64,000 nt of DNA, taken from positions 87,338 to 151,337 of the forward strand of contig DATHTE010000008.1 in the NCBI GenBank assembly GCA_035463475.1, read 5' to 3'. Of the stretch, positions 42,789-50,241 are shown piece by piece. This DNA comes from JACPDI01 sp035463475. Its GTDB lineage: Bacteria; Acidobacteriota; Vicinamibacteria; Vicinamibacterales; 2-12-FULL-66-21. A program made the position numbers and the translations under genes. Under the pieces are notes generated by a model that worked only from the letters and a program-made list of their open reading frames with translations, was not told the DNA's origin and ran no database searches. Numbering within the stretch: the first letter of the stretch is position 1; each line of letters starts with the position of its first letter.

Positions 42789-42994
42789 TTGCTATATTTC
42801 ATACAGCGAGCTCATTGCGGTCGAGAGCCGGCAGGCGATCGATCGCCAGCGGTTGCAGGGCGCCCTTGCAGCGGAGGAAGCAGCAAATGACGCCGCTCGT
42901 TGTCTGGCTGCATGCATCCTCGGATTCGAGGTGATCGGCGTGTGAACGGAGGCTGGCGGAGAGTGGGATTCGTCCGCCTCCGCGCTTCGCGCTT

Positions 42995-43678
42995 TCACTC
43001 CGCGCCAGTGGGGAGTGGCATGGAATCGTGTCGGACGAGCACTGGCAACGTGCGGCGGCGGCGGACCCTCCACAACCAATAGAACATCGCGCCAAACACC
43101 AGCAGGATCGGCAGCGCGCGCATCGGCGCAGTCGTGAATGGCTCCGGAAGGACTTTCGCCACGCGCGCACGGATCGAAAAGAACGATCCGGCCGCGATGA
43201 ACAGCGCGAAGCACATTCGCCACAGATGGCGCGCCAGGCGCGGCCCGCCGCGGGGCACGCCGAACCGCATGATGCGCACGTCGCCGGCCGCCGCCACGAT
43301 CATGACGGTGGCGAGGAAGAAGAACATTAGGAACGGGACGCCGTTGAGGACACCGCGGGGGCTGTTGAAGGCCTTCACGCCGGCCACGATGTCGACGAAC
43401 GCAAGTCCGACCGCGACCGCCAGCGCGGCCACATTGATACGGCGGTTCCATGGCGTCACGGGGCGGACGGTCGTCAGTGCCGTGCCGACAAAGTAGATCG
43501 TCATGAAACCGCCGAACACATTGCCCAGGATCGAGGCGCTAGCGCCCAGGACGAGCATGGCGTAGACGAACAGCAGCCCACTGCGGCGGTGGATGACCCC
43601 GCCCTTCTTCACCAGCAGAGCTACGGCGCCGAGAACAATGGCGAGCCCGCCAGCGGCAACGTGAATCGGTAAGAGCAT
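42995..43678 (-). CDS. DUF2306-like multipass membrane protein
   Basis: The 227-residue protein has about seven hydrophobic segments. The family-type start HVAAGGLAIVLGAVALLVKK with KGGVIHRRSG follows the ATG at 43678. Conserved histidines (His-6, His-33) sit where DUF2306 proteins have them. The function of this membrane family is unknown; roles in redox-linked membrane processes have been guessed from the histidines. The frame is open to 43855, but the extension lacks membrane or family character. Confidence 0.75.
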   Translation of the reverse strand: MLLPIHVAAGGLAIVLGAVALLVKKGGVIHRRSGLLFVYAMLVLGASASILGNVFGGFMTIYFVGTALTTVRPVTPWNRRINVAALAVAVGLAFVDIVAGVKAFNSPRGVLNGVPFLMFFFLATVMIVAAAGDVRIMRFGVPRGGPRLARHLWRMCFALFIAAGSFFSIRARVAKVLPEPFTTAPMRALPILLVFGAMFYWLWRVRRRRTLPVLVRHDSMPLPTGAE

Positions 43679-44010
43679 GGGCCGTTGATTAGACGAGCAG
43701 CCTCGACGCGATGTTTCCGTCTCCATCGGCAGTCGGGCGACCGGCGATCGCACGTCGATCGTCCGACGGTCGCATTGCGGGTTCAGCGCACGTTGGGCGA
43801 AGAGTACGAGGTCCGGCGCGTGGCGCAAGACCGCTCTGCTTGTCGCGAGATGCACGGCATCGAGCGTGGACCGCAGAGCACCCTGACATCGGCCCCGGCG
43901 GCGGGCAGCCGCAGGCTCAAGGTGACCTGGGGCGCTGATGATCGCGAAGGGCAGCGGCCGCAGCGGGGCGCGCTCAGGAAGAGACGAAGCGTCGGAGAGC
44001 CCGCATCAGA
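43679..44010. other. Intergenic stretch, nothing recognised
   Basis: The 332 nt lie between two leftward genes. Short open frames exist in both directions, but none has coding-like sequence or a plausible start with Shine-Dalgarno. The promoter for the DUF2306-like gene should lie at its left end. Confidence 0.4.
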
Positions 44011-47000
44011 TCACAGGCGCCAGTACACGGTCACGGTGACGCGCCGGTAGGGACGCACGCCCGGCACGGCATTGCCCTCGATGATCCCGCCGAACGGTCG
44101 ATCGAAGGCGTTCGTCACGAGCGCGCTGAGAAAGCCGCGCTTCTTCGCGAACTCGTACATCAGCTCGAAGTCGGTCAGATTGTAGGCTGCGCCGGACGGC
44201 AGGTCCGGAACCAACGACCGCTCGAACCACTGCGGCACGTACACATGGGTGAAATAGATGATGAACCCGTGCGGATTCGTGTAGGTGGCGCCGAGCCTCA
44301 GCTGGTTGTCGTACTGCGCGAACGAGGAGGTGGAGATGCGGCGAATCAGGTTGTCGGCGAAGACAGTGACGCGCTCGGACAGCACCGCATTGCCGTACAC
44401 ACTGTGCGTCGTGGTTCGCGTGTCCGCTTCCGGATACACGCCGTTGAAGTCCAGGAGCGGAATCTCGACGTCGCTTACGGAGAATCGGGAGCCCAGGAAG
44501 ACGCGGCCGCGCGAGTGCTCGACCCTCAGGTTGGCTTCGCTGGTGCGCGCGCTCGGATAGGCGCTGCGCTCGAGCGAGAAGCCCGCCACCTGCGTCGGCG
44601 AAATGCGCGGCACCGCGGTCCCCGTGTCGAGGTCCCGGAATGCGCCGAACCGGATGGCGGTCGAGGGAAGGGGACGCAGCGTCAAGCCGACGAGCGGGCT
44701 CCACGCGCTGGCCCGGTACCGCTCCGGTAGACGATCGGATCTCATCGTCTGATACCGAAGACCAGCTGACGCGTGCGCCCATGAACTCAAGCGGATTTCG
44801 TCGCGAACGTATCCGCTGCCGGTCCGATCGCGCCACGTCTCGGATCCGTGCTCGAACAGGTCGAGATTGCCGAAGACCACGTGGAACAGGCGGTCGTCGC
44901 AGCTCTGGCCCGAACGCCTCCGCGAGATCTGCGCGCCCGCGATCAGCTGGTGCGGGCCGAGCTGTACCACCTGCTGCAGTTGCGCGTCCCAGAGGGCCCT
45001 CGGGACCTGGAGGCGCGTCGCGGAGCGCACGCCGGCGATGAGGGGATAGTTTGAACAGAGGGGGGCGAAGGCATCCGGGTTCTCGTCGACGTACTCCTCG
45101 TCGCTGTAGGCCACGAGCGCGGTCAACGTCGACCCGGGGCGCCAATCGCGCTTGAATCCCAGTGTCGCATCGGTCGTCGAGAACGTAATCCGGCGGTTTC
45201 CATCGGGGAAGTCGTTGAACTGGCTGAGCACCACGGGGTTCGACGTGTCGGCGCCGAACACCGACCGCGCGAAGTCAAGGTCGCCGACGAGCGAGCGCAC
45301 TCTCGAGGCGCTGAGGAACAGGTCTGACGAGCTCGTCAGCGCGATCTTCCCCTGGAAGAACCCGTTCACCGCCTCGTCCGGGTGATCCGCGCGCAGGCCG
45401 TCGCGGCGGCTCAGCGACACGGTCGCGGAGTGGGCGAATCGGTCGTTGCCCGAAAACGTGCTCAGCGAGCCGAAGGCGTGGTGCGCGTTGCCGGTCTCGC
45501 CAACCAGTCGCGCCTGCCGATAGGGCTGATCCAGCAGGGCGGTGTACTCGGCGAAGTTGTTGAACGAGTTTCGGTTGACGGGCGCGTAGAACAGATACTG
45601 CAGTTCCTCGCTCCGTTTCGTCCCAAACCGATCCGGGGACCGGCTGGCGAGCTGCGACAGAAACAGGTGCGCCGCCGCGTTCGTCATGTCGGCGTTCACG
45701 GAGTCCACGGCCTCGAACTGGCCCCGGGTTTCCAGGCCGAGCTGCCGATAGACTTCGGCGAGGCTCACGTTCTTCGTCGCGAGGTCGCGGTCGAGGAGAA
45801 ACCGGCTGCGGTAGACGACGCGGTTGTCGTTGAGCGCGATCGCGCGCTGCAGCTCCCGCAGCGCGGCGACGTGGCGGTTGTGATCCCTTTCGAACAGGCT
45901 GGCATACAGCCACGGCGTGGGATCCAGCGGATCGAGACGCTTGGCCGACGCGAGCGCCGCGAACGCCTCGTCGAAGCGCCCGAGCTGGTAGTACGCCTTG
46001 GCGAGGTAGCTATGGTACAACGCGACCTGCGGGTCCAGCAGCGTCGCGGTCAACATCTCCAGGAGCCCCTCCGCCGCCCGCCGTTCCTTGAAGTCGAGCA
46101 ACCCGAGTCCCAGATGCGGCTCGGCGAACTCCGGATCCGCCTGCGCCGCGCCCGTCAAGTCCGCGCGCGCCGCGGCGTCCCGCCCGGCTGCCAGGTGAAT
46201 GAACCCTCGCAGCGAGCGCACCTGCGCGTCGCCCGGCGCGACCCCGACCGCGTGCGCCACGTCCGCGCCGGCGCCGCGCGTGTCGCCGGCGCCGAACCTG
46301 ATGCGCGCCCGATTCGCCAGCGCGCGCAGATCGTCCGGGTCGAGCTGCAGAGCGCGATCGAGGTAACGGCGCGCGCGCGGGAGATCGAAGGCCGCCTGCG
46401 CCGCTTCCGCCGCCGCAACCTGCGCCCCGACGGAGTCCGCGTGCGCCGCCAACGCCCGCTCGGCCGCGGCCATCGCCTCGCGCTTGCGGTTTCGAGTCAG
46501 CTCCAGCGACGAGAGCAGCAGCAGCGCGCGCAGGTGCGACGGCTCCGCCGTGAGGGCGGCGTCGATCGACGCGCGCGCCGACGCCACGTCGCCGGCCGCC
46601 ATCGCCGCGGCGGCGCGCTGCGCGAGCAGGTCGGCGGCCGCCGGGCCGACGGCGGGATCCGCGACGGCCTCGTACGCCCTCGTGGGATCCGACAGCTCGA
46701 GATAGGCCATCGACGCGCCGATGCGCCCCCACGGATCGCCGGCAGACGCCTGGAACACGGCCAGCGCGCCGGTGGCGTCACCCGACTGCAGCCGGGCGAA
46801 TCCCGGGCCCGCTGCTGACGCCCTCGCCGCCGCCGGCAGATCTTGCCACGCGACCACCGTCGGGTAGAACAGCGTCCACTGCACCGCGTCGTCCGGATTG
46901 AGAACCGTGCGCTTCACCGGCGCCTGTCCGGGACGCGCCGTGGCCTCTTCGCCGGCGTTGACGACGATCGAGCCCTGCGCATTCGAGACATCGACGCTCC

Positions 47001-47481
47001 CTTCGACGACGGTCAACACGGTGGTGTCGTCCGGCCCGACCGCGACGTCGATCTCCGTGCCGCGGATCGCCGCGCTCGCGGCCGGCGTTCGGATGACGGC
47101 GGCCCCGGGCCGCTTGCTGCGAAACCAGCCCTCGCCACGGAGCAGCTCGAAGACGGTCGTGTCCGTGCCGCGCCCCCGAACCGCCGTCACGGTGAGCGTG
47201 GCGCCGGCGTTCAGCTTCACCTGCATCTCGTCGATGAAGAGGATCGACGCACGGCTGGCGACCAGCGTGCGCACGCGCTCGTCCACGAAGAGCGTCTGGA
47301 ACGGCGTCGCGGGATTCCAGACGTCCCGCCGCGCGGCGGCGTGCTCGACCCGCCCGGACATGGAGACGATTTTTCCCTGCGACGCGTCGGCTGGCGCCGG
47401 CGCCGTCTGGGTGAATCCTTGACGCGCCGACAGCAGACAGGCGACGAACAGCCAACGGGCCGATCCGCCGCGAGCCCGCAT
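44011..47481 (-). CDS. FecR-TPR-outer-membrane beta-barrel fusion protein
   Basis: The 1156-residue protein has a signal peptide (about 1-24). A FecR-like domain follows (35-190), with VRTLVASRASILFIDEMQVK and an IRTPAASAAIRGTEIDVAVG segment and DTTVLTVVEGSVDVSNAQG. Then come about ten TPR-like units (215-600), for example RALLLLSSLELTRNRKREAM and RYLDRALQLDPDDLRALANR. The last about 500 residues alternate short beta strands and end in VTVTVYWRL with a terminal aromatic/hydrophobic pattern of outer-membrane barrels. Periplasmic TPR plus barrel resembles exopolysaccharide secretins such as PgaA/BcsC, but the FecR part is unusual. The function is unknown; an outer-membrane export or assembly role is plausible. 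Confidence 0.8.
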   Translation of the reverse strand: MRARGGSARWLFVACLLSARQGFTQTAPAPADASQGKIVSMSGRVEHAAARRDVWNPATPFQTLFVDERVRTLVASRASILFIDEMQVKLNAGATLTVTAVRGRGTDTTVFELLRGEGWFRSKRPGAAVIRTPAASAAIRGTEIDVAVGPDDTTVLTVVEGSVDVSNAQGSIVVNAGEEATARPGQAPVKRTVLNPDDAVQWTLFYPTVVAWQDLPAAARASAAGPGFARLQSGDATGALAVFQASAGDPWGRIGASMAYLELSDPTRAYEAVADPAVGPAAADLLAQRAAAAMAAGDVASARASIDAALTAEPSHLRALLLLSSLELTRNRKREAMAAAERALAAHADSVGAQVAAAEAAQAAFDLPRARRYLDRALQLDPDDLRALANRARIRFGAGDTRGAGADVAHAVGVAPGDAQVRSLRGFIHLAAGRDAAARADLTGAAQADPEFAEPHLGLGLLDFKERRAAEGLLEMLTATLLDPQVALYHSYLAKAYYQLGRFDEAFAALASAKRLDPLDPTPWLYASLFERDHNRHVAALRELQRAIALNDNRVVYRSRFLLDRDLATKNVSLAEVYRQLGLETRGQFEAVDSVNADMTNAAAHLFLSQLASRSPDRFGTKRSEELQYLFYAPVNRNSFNNFAEYTALLDQPYRQARLVGETGNAHHAFGSLSTFSGNDRFAHSATVSLSRRDGLRADHPDEAVNGFFQGKIALTSSSDLFLSASRVRSLVGDLDFARSVFGADTSNPVVLSQFNDFPDGNRRITFSTTDATLGFKRDWRPGSTLTALVAYSDEEYVDENPDAFAPLCSNYPLIAGVRSATRLQVPRALWDAQLQQVVQLGPHQLIAGAQISRRRSGQSCDDRLFHVVFGNLDLFEHGSETWRDRTGSGYVRDEIRLSSWAHASAGLRYQTMRSDRLPERYRASAWSPLVGLTLRPLPSTAIRFGAFRDLDTGTAVPRISPTQVAGFSLERSAYPSARTSEANLRVEHSRGRVFLGSRFSVSDVEIPLLDFNGVYPEADTRTTTHSVYGNAVLSERVTVFADNLIRRISTSSFAQYDNQLRLGATYTNPHGFIIYFTHVYVPQWFERSLVPDLPSGAAYNLTDFELMYEFAKKRGFLSALVTNAFDRPFGGIIEGNAVPGVRPYRRVTVTVYWRL

Positions 47482-47821
47482 GGGTCCTCCCGCGAGGTGA
47501 AGTAACGTTGTGGGGGTGCGACGATTGTAGATCGAGGCGGCGCCCTTGACAACCGCCCAGACGGTTGCTCAATCGAGAAGATCATGCACGGGGATCAGAG
47601 CCAGCCACCCGACGCGACGTGCAGCCAGAACAAAATCCATCCGCGATGCTCCCGTTCATCCGGCCGGGATCGACAGTTACAAGACCTCCGAGTTAGCGTC
47701 GATCCTCCTTTCTGTTGACAGGATCGCCCGCGAACGGAACACCAGAGTCACAGCACAACTGCACCCGTCTGGGGCCCGATTTCGCATTCGTTAGTGGAGG
47801 CGATTCTCAGAGGAGGCCGCC
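47482..47821. other. Divergent intergenic stretch, no gene seen
   Basis: The 340 nt lie between the divergent starts of the FecR-TPR-barrel gene and the Sel1 gene. They should contain both promoters. The part from 47545 to 47800 has lower GC than the genes and no coding-like frame. No clear -35/-10 pair or palindrome could be picked with confidence. AGAGGAGG at about 47810 is the Sel1 gene's Shine-Dalgarno. Confidence 0.4.
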
Positions 47822-49099
47822 ATGAGACTCCCTGGTATCCGCGTCACCCCGGACGGCCCGCGCGCCGCCTGCGCGGCCGCGCTCGCCGTGAGTGTCCTCT
47901 TGCCCGCCACCGTCATCTCGCAACCCGCAACGCCGACCGTTCTGGTCGTAACCGAGGCGCACCGACGGGAACTCATGAAAGCGGTTGAATCGATGACCAC
48001 CGAGGCCCTTGCTGACGTCCTGCGCCGGGCTCGGGCCGGAGACGCGGACGCCCAGGTGGTGGCCGCTCTGTCCCTTTTTGCCGGCAATGGCATTTCCAGG
48101 GACCAGTCCGAGGCGATGCAGTGGCTTCGCGCCGCGGTGGAGCGCGGTCACCCGATCGCGCAGAATTCCATGGGAATGCTGTATGCGCTCGGCGCGGAAG
48201 GTCTGCCGCGTGACGCCGCAATCGCCGTCGAATGGTTCAGGAAGGCCGCGAGCCACCAATACCCGCAGGCCGAGAGCAACCTCGGTTGGTGCTATTTCAC
48301 GGGCGACGGTGTGGCGCTCGATCCCGCCGAAGCCGTCCGCCTCTTTCGCCTCGCTGCGGATAAGGGCAACGCGTCAGGCCAGAACCGCCTTGGCGTCGCG
48401 TATGCGCTCGGAAAGGGGGTGGCGCGGGACGATCGCGCTGCGCTGACCTGGTACCGGAAAGCTGCCGACGGGGGGGACCTCAACGCGATGAGGAATCTGG
48501 CGCAGGCGTACAACTACGGCACTGGTGTGCCGCGGGATTACACCCAGGCGGCGACGTGGTATCGGAAAGCCGCCGAGGCCGGCGATACCAGCGCCCAAGT
48601 CGATCTCGCAATCTCGTACATCAAGGGCGAAGGAGTACGGAAGGACAAAGAGGAGGCGGAGAAGTGGTTCAGGAAGGCGAGCGAACAGGGGGATGCGATC
48701 GGGTCGTTCTACCTGGGCCAGTTCTACATCGAGAAACGGTTCCTCGGGCACACCGACTCTGTGTCCGTCCTCACGGGTCGAGACAAATTCGACCTGGCCG
48801 CCCGACAGGGATACCCGGTCGCCGCGTTCAAACTAGGCCAGCTGTACTCGAGTCTTCTGTCGCCGCATCCAATAGGGAAGGACGATCGGCAGGCGTGTAC
48901 GTGGTACCTGGTCGCGTCGCATCTCGACAGGCCAGGACCGTGGGAGGAGCGCCAACCTGGTCCCATGCAGGAGATGCGGAGAGAGCTTCCTCGCAGAATC
49001 GACCAGGTACGTAAAAGCCTCGGAGCCGCGCGATATGCCGAATGCGAGCGCGCCGCCAGCGCGTGGATGTCGGCGCACGCGGCCGATCGCGCGCGATGA
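47822..49099 (+). CDS. Sel1-repeat protein, secreted or periplasmic
   Basis: The 425-residue protein has a hydrophobic signal-like start (about residues 15-38). Then come about six Sel1 (TPR-like) repeats, for example AQNSMGMLYALGAEGLPRDA, AESNLGWCYFTGDGVALDPA and GQNRLGVAYALGKGVARDDR. A less regular C-terminal end (residues about 325-425) has WYLVASHLDRPG. Sel1 solenoids mediate protein-protein contacts in envelope, secretion or signalling systems. AGAGGAGG lies just before the ATG. No catalytic domain is present. Confidence 0.88.
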   Translation: MRLPGIRVTPDGPRAACAAALAVSVLLPATVISQPATPTVLVVTEAHRRELMKAVESMTTEALADVLRRARAGDADAQVVAALSLFAGNGISRDQSEAMQWLRAAVERGHPIAQNSMGMLYALGAEGLPRDAAIAVEWFRKAASHQYPQAESNLGWCYFTGDGVALDPAEAVRLFRLAADKGNASGQNRLGVAYALGKGVARDDRAALTWYRKAADGGDLNAMRNLAQAYNYGTGVPRDYTQAATWYRKAAEAGDTSAQVDLAISYIKGEGVRKDKEEAEKWFRKASEQGDAIGSFYLGQFYIEKRFLGHTDSVSVLTGRDKFDLAARQGYPVAAFKLGQLYSSLLSPHPIGKDDRQACTWYLVASHLDRPGPWEERQPGPMQEMRRELPRRIDQVRKSLGAARYAECERAASAWMSAHAADRAR

Positions 49100-49177
49100 A
49101 GGGGCGTGAAACAGGACCGGCACAGGAACCGGCGCTCCGACGCGGGTGTCCGCCAACCGATGATGCGCCGGGAGAGT

Positions 49178-49267
49178 TGGCGGAGAGAGTGGGATTCGAA
49201 CCCACGGTAGAGTTTCCCCTACACACGCTTTCCAAGCGTGCTCCTTAAACCACTCGGACATCTCTCC
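49178..49267 (-). tRNA. tRNA-Ser (anticodon GGA), CCA encoded
   Basis: The leftward sequence starts GGAGAGATGTCCGAGTGG at 49267 and ends TCTCTCC-G-CCA at 49178. The seven-base acceptor stem pairs perfectly (GGAGAGA with TCTCTCC). The anticodon arm is CACGC-TTGGAAA-GCGTG with GGA at 49231-49233. A long class II variable arm (TGTAGGGGAAACTCTACC) and the T arm with GGTTCGAATCC follow. Length is 90 nt with the encoded CCA. The 5' flank (49268-49371) is repeated near 54748-54842. Confidence 0.97.
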
Positions 49268-49458
49268 GCGTTTAGAATCAACGACTTACGACTGCGACTC
49301 AGGAGAACACACGGCGAATTGTGTAACACCTCCTAATGTGTCGCGATCACTTATGGCCATTCCAGTATAGCTGCCGCCGAAGCTGTGGCGCGCGGTGCGT
49401 CGGGCATGCAGATCGCCACAGACGGCAATTGCGATTCTTTCGACCGCGAATCGGCAGC

Positions 49459-50076
49459 TCACACGGTGCCAATGCCCTTAGGGGGCGGCAGATCTGATAG
49501 GTCGGCTCGCAGCCACGCTTTCGCGATCGTCCACTCGCGCACCAGGGTCGCCTCTGAGATGCCAATGACCTCGGCCGCTTCTTCGATGGTGAGGCCGCCA
49601 AAGTACCGCAATTCCACGATGCGCTCCTGACGCGGGCTGAATGCGGCCATGCGCTGCAGCGATTCGTGCAACGCGAGGACATCGATTCGAGGACTGTCCG
49701 CCGCTTCGTCACCGGCGAGTGTGACGCGTTCAAGTCCTCCGCCGCGCTTGTCAGCGAGGCGCGCACGCGCGTGATCGACCAGAATCCGGCGCATCAGGCT
49801 GGCGGCAACGCCAAAGAAGTGTGCCCGGTCCCGCCACTGGACATGCCGCTGATCGACGAGCCGGATGTACGCTTCGTGTACGAGAGCGGTTGGCTGGAGC
49901 GAGTGCTCTCCGACTTCACGTCGCATTTGCGCCGCCGCGATGCGCCGAAGGTCGTCGTAGACGAGCTGGATCAATTGATCGAGCGCCTCACGCCCACCCT
50001 GGCTCACCGCGACGAGCAGTTCCGTAATCCTGGCGACGTTTGGCGACCCGTCGGTCATCAGCTTCGCCCACAGCAT
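49459..50076 (-). CDS. ECF-type RNA polymerase sigma factor (TIGR02999/Sig-70_X6 group)
   Basis: The 205-residue protein has sigma region 2 with YDDLRRIAAAQMRREVGEHS and the group-typical LQPTALVHEAYIRLVDQ. RDRAHFFGVAASLMRRILVD and HARARLADKRGGG follow, then region 4 with ERIVELRYFGGLTIEEAAEV and ISEATLVREWTIAKAWLRAD. This sigma group is abundant in Acidobacteriota and Planctomycetes and usually lies next to a protein kinase. The start 50076 is preceded by GGAGGG; ATG 50058 is an alternative. Here it is divergent from the kinase at 50242, with 165 bp between, instead of the usual same-strand order. Confidence 0.93.
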   Translation of the reverse strand: MLWAKLMTDGSPNVARITELLVAVSQGGREALDQLIQLVYDDLRRIAAAQMRREVGEHSLQPTALVHEAYIRLVDQRHVQWRDRAHFFGVAASLMRRILVDHARARLADKRGGGLERVTLAGDEAADSPRIDVLALHESLQRMAAFSPRQERIVELRYFGGLTIEEAAEVIGISEATLVREWTIAKAWLRADLSDLPPPKGIGTV

Positions 50077-50241
50077 AGGCCACCCTCCGAGGCCTCTCAA
50101 GAGGCAGCGGCGCGGGTATCCTCGCCCGCGAAGTGGTGTAATGCGAATGGCAAAATAGTAGAATTTGCGCAAATCCGTTCGCCATCCGATCTCGGCAGGC
50201 CGGCCGTCGCCCGGCTGCTGGACTAATTGGTGGGGCATGAG

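Noticed and set aside
42780..42940. Rightward open frame over the chrB upstream region reading SYSELIAVESRQAIDRQR
   Set aside because: It lacks a start codon and any recognisable family, and it overlaps the AT-rich promoter region.
44011..47481. Large open frames on the opposite strand of the FecR-TPR-barrel gene
   Set aside because: They are arginine-rich mirror frames typical of high-GC genes, with no domain signatures.
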